NCBI GenBank assembly: GCA_003661945.1
Contig: QMXC01000074.1
Span: forward strand, 1-6,113
Reading direction: 5' to 3'
DNA: 6,113 nucleotides
Origin: Candidatus Bathyarchaeota archaeon
GTDB lineage: Archaea > Thermoproteota > Bathyarchaeia > Bathyarchaeales > UBA233
In this document: positions 1 to 5,810 of the stretch, in pieces
Numbering within the stretch: the stretch's first letter is position 1
Layout of the letters: every line of letters starts with the position of its first letter
Notes under the pieces: model-generated
What the model was told of the DNA's origin: nothing
Database searches by the model: none
The model's input: the letters and a program-made list of their open reading frames with translations, nothing else
Program-made: the position numbers and the translations under genes

Positions 1-1326
1 GAACTTTTCGTAGGCACTCTCTTATGTTCTTTCAGGTTTGACGAGAAGGGAAACAAAAAGCCTTTCATTCCGAAACAGCTACCTTCGAGACATTCAGACG
101 TCTGCATCCCCGATTATGAAGACCTCAAGTTCATAGAAGAACTGGAAAGTTTAGGCTACGACTTGGAAATAGGTTTTCTCCGCGTCAGAGGAGACCATAA
201 AGTGCGAGTGAGGCTGAAAGGCACAGACCTCTCGAGGCATATAGGAGTCTACGCTATAACTGGAAAAGGCAAAACAGGGTTTGTAAAAACCCTACTCTAC
301 GCGATTGCAAATGCGCCGGAAGGAAAATACGGCGTTCTAGTATACGATGCTCATGATGAATACTACAAAACCGTTCAAAAAGGGCTTGTTGGGCTTAAAG
401 AGCTTGGAATGCCTAACATTCACTATTACGATTTACACGAGGAAATGACTCCTAAGATTTCCTTAACCTCGATTTCTCCAAGCGACTTCTTCTCCGTGTT
501 TCCAGACCTAAGCTCGGCTCAAATAGACGCTTGCATGCTGATGTATGGGCTATTCGGGGATGAATGGCTAGTAAGGCTATACAACCTTCCGCCAGCGGGA
601 GCCAAAGAATTCTGCGAAGAAGAGCTTAACGGAATGACCCGGGAGGTAACCGTGAAAACCCTTGCGCGTAAAGTTCAAATATTGACTTCGCGTCCATGTT
701 TCGTGGAAAGGGCGTCCAGAGATTTCATCGAAGAAGTTAAACAGAAACTCGACGCTGGGCACATATGCATCATTAACACGCGTAACCTAACAGCCGTCGA
801 AGAACGCGCCGTAGTAAGCATTTTAACTTCGAAGCTGCTGGAAGAACGGAAAAGCCTGCTTGACAAAGACCCGGAGAAACTGTTTCAGAAGCCAACCGTC
901 CTAATTGTGCTTGAGGAAGCGTTAAGCGTTTTAAGCGAAAGGGTTCTACGCCGTGGCTCTAACATATTCGTCGAGCTGGTGAGGGAAGGAAGAAAATACA
1001 AGGTAGGCTTACTCTGCGTGGTTCAGATTCCGCACCGGCTTGACCCCGACGTTGCCGGAAACATAAACACGAACGTTATACTTGGGCTGGCGCAGAGCCG
1101 TGGAAGACGAGCCGTAGCGGACAACGCCATGGACGACATGGACCCGCTTATCAACGAAATGAAGATGCTCGACATAGGCGAAGCGATAATTTCTTATCCG
1201 CACAAGGGCGAAGTGCCGTTTCCGCTGCCCGTGAAAATTCACTACTTCAACGACCTCGTGAAGCAACACAAAGCCAGAACTGTTTCCGAACCCCCGCCTA
1301 AACTCGACGAAGCGTTCATGGAGTGA
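1..1326 (+). CDS. herA: HerA-like hexameric DNA translocase ATPase, 5' end cut off by the window
   Basis: The reading frame is open from base 1 to the TGA at 1324-1326 (441 residues visible). The TTG at 163 is an internal leucine codon, not a convincing start, because 54 in-frame residues precede it and resemble the end of the beta-barrel that precedes HerA ATPase domains. Seen: a Walker A motif AITGKGKT at 253-276 (lysine codon 271), a 'VYDAHDEY' strand near 340-363 like the HerA 'GEY' segment, a Walker B strand 'VLIVLEEA' at 895-921, then 'ELVREGRKYKVGLLCVVQIP' (970-1032) and 'LDPDVAGNINTNVILGL', matching the HerA order EGRK.. SQRP.. NT. Family knowledge: HerA forms hexameric rings that drive DNA end resection with NurA and Mre11-Rad50. 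Divergent points are Ala as the first P-loop residue, SQRP changed to VQIP, and Gly where an Arg often follows the 'NT' strand. It could be a HerA paralogue rather than the orthologue. It lies 7 bp upstream of mre11. Confidence 0.85.
   Translation, partial: ELFVGTLLCSFRFDEKGNKKPFIPKQLPSRHSDVCIPDYEDLKFIEELESLGYDLEIGFLRVRGDHKVRVRLKGTDLSRHIGVYAITGKGKTGFVKTLLYAIANAPEGKYGVLVYDAHDEYYKTVQKGLVGLKELGMPNIHYYDLHEEMTPKISLTSISPSDFFSVFPDLSSAQIDACMLMYGLFGDEWLVRLYNLPPAGAKEFCEEELNGMTREVTVKTLARKVQILTSRPCFVERASRDFIEEVKQKLDAGHICIINTRNLTAVEERAVVSILTSKLLEERKSLLDKDPEKLFQKPTVLIVLEEALSVLSERVLRRGSNIFVELVREGRKYKVGLLCVVQIPHRLDPDVAGNINTNVILGLAQSRGRRAVADNAMDDMDPLINEMKMLDIGEAIISYPHKGEVPFPLPVKIHYFNDLVKQHKARTVSEPPPKLDEAFME
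1320..1326 (+). promoter_or_regulatory. Ribosome binding site of mre11, overlapping the herA stop codon
   Basis: GGAGTGA lies 7 bases before the GTG at 1334 and resembles the archaeal Shine-Dalgarno sequence GGAGGTGA. Its last three bases are the herA stop codon. It supports the GTG at 1334 as the start, which also puts the first Mre11 metal motif at residue 11, the usual distance from the N-terminus. Confidence 0.55.
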
Positions 1327-1333
1327 AAACGCG

Positions 1334-2542
1334 GTGAAGCCCGTAAGATTTGTTCACGCCGCCGACGCCCACCTTGGCTATAGGCAATATCACCTTCAAG
1401 AGAGACAGAACGATTTTCTCAACGCTTTCAGAGAATTCGTTGAAAAAACGCGGGAACTGTCTCCTGACTTCGTCGTGTTCGCCGGAGACCTCTTTCACGA
1501 CCCGCATCCCTCAAACGTGGTTTTAAGCTCCGCCATCGAACTCATCGACAGCCTAGAAACGCCTTTCCTCGTTGTGCCCGGCTCCCACGACGCCGTTTAC
1601 AGCAGCACCGTTGGAACGGTTCTCGACCCGCTTCACAAGGGCGGGCACGTCCAATATTTGCCTGTTAAACCCTTCGTCTTCGGAGATGTATACGTCTACG
1701 GTATGAGAAATTTCCGCACCCGCGCCGAGTTCGAAAGAGACGGCCAAGCCTTTTTTGAACGTCATCCGCCGACGCCGAAGGGCAAATACAACATTTTCGT
1801 TCTACATCAAGGCGTGGACTTTCCTAAACTTAATCTTCACCCGGAAGAAGTGGAACTCTACTCGACGGAGCTGCCTAAAGGCTTCCAATACTACGCGGCT
1901 GGACACCTCCATATGCCAAACTGCTTCCGCTTCAACGAAGGCTTCTTCGCCTATGCTGGCAGCCTCGAAACCACGGATTACACGCAGTACGAATACGAGA
2001 AAGGCTTCTACCTCGTCGAGGTGGAAAGCGACGGCGAAACAAAGATAACCCGCATACCGATAAAGCAGCATCGGAAATTTAACATCGTAAAAGAAGACTT
2101 TTCAGGACGCGACGCTAAGGAAATCGAAGAAAAGGCACGAGAACTTCTATCAAAAGCCGACGAAGAAGGATGCATCATAGTGCTCGTTATGGAAGGAATT
2201 CTACCGCGAGGAGTCTCCAGAGTCGACGTAGACTACAACGCGATAAAAAACGCTGCGGAAAAAGCATTACACATACAACTAATAAACAATCTGAAAACGC
2301 CTGAAGAAGACTTAAGCCCCATCCAAATAGCCGAAGCCGAGACGATATTCGCAAAAGCCGAAAAAGCCCTCACAGAATATTACGCAGACCTATTCAAGGA
2401 AAAGGCTGGAAAATACGCTGCCTTAACCATAGAGCTTGTGAAAATACTGTCAGACAAATCTGCGAAGTCCAGAGAACGGACAAGCCGAGCTGAAAAGAAA
2501 ATTGAAGAGTTCTATCAAGCGGAAAAGAGGGCTGCGCCATGA
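1334..2542 (+). CDS. mre11: DNA double-strand break repair nuclease Mre11 (SbcD family)
   Basis: A 402-residue Mn-dependent calcineurin-like phosphoesterase, the nuclease subunit of the Mre11-Rad50 complex that trims broken DNA ends. Visible motifs in order: DAH at 11-13 within 'HAADAHLGYRQY', GD at 51-52 ('FAGDLFHD'), GSHD at 83-86, LHQG at 157-160, and GHLH at 190-193. The capping domain follows (about 240-320), and the C-terminal helices (about 330-400, rich in Lys/Glu) should bind the base of the Rad50 coiled coil. Length is normal for archaeal Mre11 (roughly 330-430). The start is GTG, chosen because of the GGAGTGA ribosome site and the motif position. Oddity: the third motif is GSHD, where the family normally has GNHD and the Asn is a metal ligand; the other metal ligands are present. 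The stop overlaps the rad50 start (ATGA), suggesting coupled translation. Confidence 0.96.
   Translation: MKPVRFVHAADAHLGYRQYHLQERQNDFLNAFREFVEKTRELSPDFVVFAGDLFHDPHPSNVVLSSAIELIDSLETPFLVVPGSHDAVYSSTVGTVLDPLHKGGHVQYLPVKPFVFGDVYVYGMRNFRTRAEFERDGQAFFERHPPTPKGKYNIFVLHQGVDFPKLNLHPEEVELYSTELPKGFQYYAAGHLHMPNCFRFNEGFFAYAGSLETTDYTQYEYEKGFYLVEVESDGETKITRIPIKQHRKFNIVKEDFSGRDAKEIEEKARELLSKADEEGCIIVLVMEGILPRGVSRVDVDYNAIKNAAEKALHIQLINNLKTPEEDLSPIQIAEAETIFAKAEKALTEYYADLFKEKAGKYAALTIELVKILSDKSAKSRERTSRAEKKIEEFYQAEKRAAP
2527..2531 (+). promoter_or_regulatory. Ribosome binding site of rad50 inside the end of mre11
   Basis: GAGGG lies 7 bases before the ATG at 2539, a good Shine-Dalgarno match and spacing. It supports the ATGA-overlap start for rad50. 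The next residues 'MIIRKIRLRGIRSW' are the normal first strand of Rad50, so no earlier start is needed. Confidence 0.5.
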
Positions 2543-4614
2543 TTATTCGGAAAATAAGGCTTAGGGGAATCCGTTCTTGGGAGCAAGGCGAAGTAAGCTT
2601 TCCGGAAGGCTTCACCGCTATCGTAGGTCCGAAAGGCGCGGGTAAATCATCCCTCATAGACGCTTTAGAGTTCGCCCTCTTCGGAAGCGAAGCCTTCGCG
2701 GAATACAAACGGGTAATCCGCGACGGAATGTCCACCGCCGAAGTTGAACTAGCCCTCGAAGAAAGAGGAAGAACCATCCAAATAAAACGGGGACTAACCC
2801 GAACATCCCACGGAATAACGCAAGACCCCTCAAAACTCAGCATAGTAGTCGACGGAAAACTTCTCGCACGAAGCAAGGCAAAAGAACTCGACCGCGACGT
2901 AAAAACGCTGCTAAAAATCGACAGAAAACTCTTGGAATACACCGTTCTAACACGGCAGGAAGAACTCAAAGCATTATTAAACATGACGCCTAAGGAACGT
3001 AAAAGCGTCATCGACACGCTTTTAGAACTAGACGCTTTCGAAAAGGCTTGGGAGGAACTCGGCGGAATAATAAGAGGAAAGGAAGGATATTTAGAAAACC
3101 TTGAGGAAACAGCGGCGAAATACGACCTCGAAGCCTTATCCAAGGAATATGACGAGACCATTCAGAGGATAGATGCAAAATCAAAAGAGAAAGAAGCATT
3201 GGAAAAACGTTTGGCTGAAGAAAAAGCAAAACTCGAGAGACTAGAACGGGAAGCTCAAAAACTAGAGGAAGAAGCCAAACGGTATTTCGAAATCAAGCAG
3301 CAGATACAAACGCAGAAAGACCAGCTTTCAACCCAAAAGCAGCGGATGGAAAGCCTTAACGGGCAGATAAAAACCTTCCAATCCTTGCTGGATGAGGCTG
3401 AAAAGGAAAGGGAAGGACTTGAAACCCAGCTTTTCGACGCTTGGGACGAACTTCGAAACAGCGGCTACCAAGGCGAGAACTCACTTGAAGCATTGGAAAG
3501 CTTCATGGCGGAGCTTGACAAAACGGTGCAAGAGCTCACGACAGCCATAAGCATAAACCGTCAAACCTTGATGGATGAACAAGCAAAAGAAGAAAAGCTT
3601 TCGGGAATGGAAAACTGTCCTTACTGCGGACAGCCTCTTTCAACGCATCAGGCGGAACAGTTCCGACGAGAGAGGCTTCAAAAAATCGAAGAGCTCAGAA
3701 AAGCGATTTATGAAAACCAAACACTGCTCGAAGAAAAGAAGGCAGTCCGTGAACTTTTCAAAAAAGTAAGCGAAAGCATTCGTAGAACGGTTGAGCGGCT
3801 AAATAGACAGAGCAAAGAAACCGCGGAATACAAGCGGAAAATAGGGGAGCTTCAGAAAAGCCTAGCAGAACTCCGCTTGGAAGCGTCAGACATGGAAAAC
3901 CAGATTCAAGCTTTGGAGCAAACGCTTCCCGCCTACGATGAGGAAGCACACAGAGAAAAACGGAGGGCGCTGCTCAGCCAGTCCACGCTCGTGGAGAGAC
4001 TCGAAGGCGACCTCCGGGTAATAAAGGGTGAGATTCAAAGCTTAGGTGAAAGGCTTGACGAAATCGCGGAAAAAATAAACGCTGGAAAAGAGGTTCACGA
4101 AAAGCTCGAGACTCATCGCCGCATGGTTAACGAACTAAAAGCCGTACGGAAAGGCTGCACCGCTGTTCTTCCAAACTTGAGAGCCATGTATCTGGAAAAA
4201 ATCCAGTCGCATGTGAATCTGATTTACAACATGCTTAACACCGTCACGAACTTCCGCATAGTCATCGATGAGAACTACACTCCACTCGTTCAGGTGGGCG
4301 GATACACCCGGAGCTACCGCGACGTTTCCGGTGGGGAGCGAACCGAAATAGCCTTGGCTTACCGCATAGGGCTGGGCAACGCCATCTTCGAGGCGAGAAC
4401 GGGCACGTCTATGGAGCTTCTAATCCTCGACGAGCCCACTGAAAACCTAGGCAACGAGGAGGAAGACCGTTCCATAGAGAACCTCGCCCAGATGCTTTCA
4501 GGCTTGAAAGTCAGGCAGATAATCACAATAACCCACGACCAAACGTTCGCCAAATACGCGGATTATACGCTTCAGATAAGGAAAATCAACGGGCGTTCCC
4601 AAGTGGTAGAGTGA
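2539..4614 (+). CDS. rad50: DNA double-strand break repair ATPase Rad50 (SMC-like, zinc hook)
   Basis: A 691-residue ABC-type ATPase that clamps DNA and controls Mre11. N-terminal ATPase half: Walker A GPKGAGKS at 30-37, Q-loop Gln 140 in 'VLTRQEEL'. A long Lys/Glu-rich coiled coil follows (about 185-355). The zinc hook is Cys360-Pro-Tyr-Cys363 (codons 3616-3627), which pairs two Rad50 molecules through one zinc. The returning coil is about 368-545. The C-terminal half has the signature VSGGER at 596-601, Walker B 'LLILDEP' with Asp631-Glu632, and the H-loop His666 in 'THD'. The family is usually about 850-1000 residues in archaea, so this is a compact form with arms of about 170 residues; likely coil breaks sit near 300-315 and 462-468. 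The D-loop reads 'ENLGNEE', with Gly where Asp is typical. Gene order and the ATGA overlap with mre11 confirm the assignment; an overlap of 4 bp links it to the next gene. Confidence 0.97.
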   Translation: MIIRKIRLRGIRSWEQGEVSFPEGFTAIVGPKGAGKSSLIDALEFALFGSEAFAEYKRVIRDGMSTAEVELALEERGRTIQIKRGLTRTSHGITQDPSKLSIVVDGKLLARSKAKELDRDVKTLLKIDRKLLEYTVLTRQEELKALLNMTPKERKSVIDTLLELDAFEKAWEELGGIIRGKEGYLENLEETAAKYDLEALSKEYDETIQRIDAKSKEKEALEKRLAEEKAKLERLEREAQKLEEEAKRYFEIKQQIQTQKDQLSTQKQRMESLNGQIKTFQSLLDEAEKEREGLETQLFDAWDELRNSGYQGENSLEALESFMAELDKTVQELTTAISINRQTLMDEQAKEEKLSGMENCPYCGQPLSTHQAEQFRRERLQKIEELRKAIYENQTLLEEKKAVRELFKKVSESIRRTVERLNRQSKETAEYKRKIGELQKSLAELRLEASDMENQIQALEQTLPAYDEEAHREKRRALLSQSTLVERLEGDLRVIKGEIQSLGERLDEIAEKINAGKEVHEKLETHRRMVNELKAVRKGCTAVLPNLRAMYLEKIQSHVNLIYNMLNTVTNFRIVIDENYTPLVQVGGYTRSYRDVSGGERTEIALAYRIGLGNAIFEARTGTSMELLILDEPTENLGNEEEDRSIENLAQMLSGLKVRQIITITHDQTFAKYADYTLQIRKINGRSQVVE

Positions 4615-5258
4615 ACATTCCCATGAGGAAAAGCGGCGTTGAAGACTTGAGGCGGCGTGTGGCGAAAGAGGCCGCTTTACTCCTCTACACCATGCAGGAG
4701 AAGGAGTATAAACAGGCGAAGCTTAAAGCCGCCAAAATTCTAGGCTCCCGCGTTTTGCCCAGCAACCTCGAAGTAGCCTTGGAACTCGACCGCATAGCCG
4801 CGGAAAGGGAAGGCGAAGAGCGAAAGCGAAGGCTTGTTGAAATGCGAAAAGAAGCCCTACGCATAATGGAAGCTTTAGGGCGTTTCCATCCGAGGCTTGT
4901 TGGAAGCGTTTGGCGGGGAACAGCCCGCCGAAACAGCGACATAGACATAACCGTCTACACGGAAAATCCTGAAGAAGCCCTAGACGTTCTAAAAAGCAAC
5001 GGTTTCCAAATTACGAGGACGGAATGGCAAACCATAACGAAAAACGGCGAAGAAAAAAGATATCTACACATTTACGTAGCATCTTCCACGGGCAACGAAG
5101 CCGAAATAGTTGTAGCCCCACTTCAAGAAATGGATGCGAGACGAAAATGCGAAGTCTACGGCGACGAGATAACCGGGCTAACCATAAAACAGCTAAAACA
5201 AGTCATGAAAGAAAACCCAGCCCAAAAATTCCTACCAATCTCGGAAGGGTTGTCTTAG
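4611..5258 (+). CDS. Predicted nucleotidyltransferase (pol-beta fold) in the repair operon
   Basis: A 215-residue protein with an N-terminal helical, charged segment (about 10-92) followed by a minimal nucleotidyltransferase core. Seen: Gly98-Ser99 in 'LVGSVWRGTARRNSDIDITV' (the GS...DxD signature), the metal-binding pair Asp110 and Asp112, and Glu165 in 'NEAEIVV' as the likely third carboxylate. The family transfers nucleoside monophosphates to nucleic acid ends, proteins or small molecules; the substrate here cannot be read from sequence. The start is uncertain. GTG at 4611 overlaps the rad50 stop as GTGA; ATG at 4623 (211 residues) is preceded by GAGTGA at 4609-4614, a plausible ribosome site 8 bases away. 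The gene sits where nurA is often found, so a role in end processing or signalling of breaks is inference from context only. I recognise no specific subfamily. Confidence 0.85.
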   Translation: MNIPMRKSGVEDLRRRVAKEAALLLYTMQEKEYKQAKLKAAKILGSRVLPSNLEVALELDRIAAEREGEERKRRLVEMRKEALRIMEALGRFHPRLVGSVWRGTARRNSDIDITVYTENPEEALDVLKSNGFQITRTEWQTITKNGEEKRYLHIYVASSTGNEAEIVVAPLQEMDARRKCEVYGDEITGLTIKQLKQVMKENPAQKFLPISEGLS

Positions 5259-5283
5259 AATAGATCCCCTCTTAAAACAAGCC

Positions 5284-5295
5284 TCTTTCTTTTTC
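5284..5295 (+). terminator. Pyrimidine/T-rich tract, possible operon terminator
   Basis: TCTTTCTTTTTC lies 26 bases past the stop codon of the nucleotidyltransferase gene and includes a run of five T. Archaeal RNA polymerase commonly stops at such T-rich tracts without a hairpin, and I see no strong stem upstream. It is the only clear candidate between the operon and the next gene. Confidence 0.45.
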
Positions 5296-5297
5296 GA

Positions 5298-5321
5298 TAC
5301 TTAAACTAAAGAATTTTATGT
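5298..5321 (+). promoter_or_regulatory. Possible promoter of the DUF2095-type gene
   Basis: This A+T-rich stretch has two TATA-box-like words, CTTAAAC at 5300-5306 and ATTTTATG at 5313-5320. Neither is a strong match to the archaeal TATA box. Either would give a transcript start about 25 bases downstream and a leader of roughly 50-65 bases before the ATG at 5393. A separate promoter is expected here because a 134-bp gap and a T-rich tract separate this gene from the repair operon. Confidence 0.25.
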
Positions 5322-5335
5322 AGTGTCTAAACACT
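5322..5335. repeat. Small perfect inverted repeat (5-bp arms, 4-base centre)
   Basis: AGTGT-CTAA-ACACT is a perfect palindrome directly downstream of the candidate TATA words and about where transcription would start for the next gene. Its position would suit a repressor operator, but a 14-base palindrome can occur by chance and no second copy is seen in the window. Confidence 0.35.
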
Positions 5336-5392
5336 CAAATATTTCGTTGTCTTATTCTTTCGTAGAGAGCGCTGTCAAGAGAGCTGAAAGAG

Positions 5393-5752
5393 ATGTATTT
5401 CGACAAGAAAGAGTTTCGAAGGCTTTTCCCAAACCTAGCGAGAGAGCTGGAATCCGAAGAACACGAAAACAGCAGAGTAGCCATCAACTCCGTCAGAACA
5501 GACGCTGAAACAGGCGAAAAAGCAGTTTCATCCCGAAAGTTCGTCCACTACATGCCCGACGTCGTCGATTTCATACGGCGCTGCGACACAAAAGAACAAG
5601 CAGAAGAAATAGTGGACTATTTGGAGAAAAAGGGCGAAATAAGCCGCGAATACGCACAGAGGATAAGAAAGCAGCTGCGGGAAAAAGGCGTGAGAAGCTT
5701 CGGCTCCAAAAAAGAGGAAGGCTACTACTTCAAACACGGCTGCATTAAGTAG
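5393..5752 (+). CDS. DUF2095-type archaeal protein of unknown function
   Basis: A 119-residue, charged, soluble protein with no signal peptide or membrane segment. I recognise the pattern of the archaeal DUF2095 family: 'FPNLARELE' (12-20), 'YMPDVVDFIRRCDT' (53-66), 'EEIVDYLEKKGEIS' (71-84), then 'RKQLREKGVRSFG' (92-104) and 'GYYFKH' at 110-115. The family has no established function that I know of; the two helical segments and basic C-terminal part would suit a small nucleic-acid or protein-binding factor, but that is a guess. ATG at 5393 is the only good start: an in-frame TAG lies at 5363-5365 and the ribosome site (GAG-rich bases 5379-5392) is weak. It stands alone, 134 bp after the repair operon, and converges with the dockerin gene 58 bp away. 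Confidence 0.8.
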   Translation: MYFDKKEFRRLFPNLARELESEEHENSRVAINSVRTDAETGEKAVSSRKFVHYMPDVVDFIRRCDTKEQAEEIVDYLEKKGEISREYAQRIRKQLREKGVRSFGSKKEEGYYFKHGCIK

Positions 5753-5810
5753 TGGCAAGAACAGTCAAAGATTAGCTGAGTTTAACAATCGATATGTAAA
5801 AGTGAGATGA

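Noticed and set aside
163..165. TTG as the start codon of the HerA-like gene
   Set aside because: The frame stays open to base 1, the upstream residues look like protein, and no ribosome site precedes the TTG.
1755..2048. A 97-codon open frame on the plus strand within mre11
   Set aside because: It lies wholly inside the conserved Mre11 phosphoesterase domain in another frame, and its Thr/Arg/Ser-rich translation shows no family pattern.
2394..3161. A 255-codon open frame on the minus strand across mre11 and rad50
   Set aside because: It is antisense to two clearly recognised genes, very serine-rich as expected from reading Glu/Lys-rich codons backwards, and has no recognisable domain.
3616..3627. 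CPYC as a separate zinc-finger protein or domain
   Set aside because: It is a single CxxC at the middle of a coiled coil between two ABC ATPase halves, which is exactly the Rad50 zinc hook.
5323..5508. A 61-codon open frame overlapping the start of the DUF2095-type gene
   Set aside because: It shares most of its length with the recognised gene in another frame, starts within the palindrome, and its Arg/Gln/Ser-rich translation looks like a shadow.
5753..5810. A possible C/D box small RNA between the convergent genes (CTGA near 5776, ATGA near 5807)
   Set aside because: The C-box-like bases do not match the consensus (RTGATGA), the order of boxes is wrong, and no guide-like arrangement is visible.
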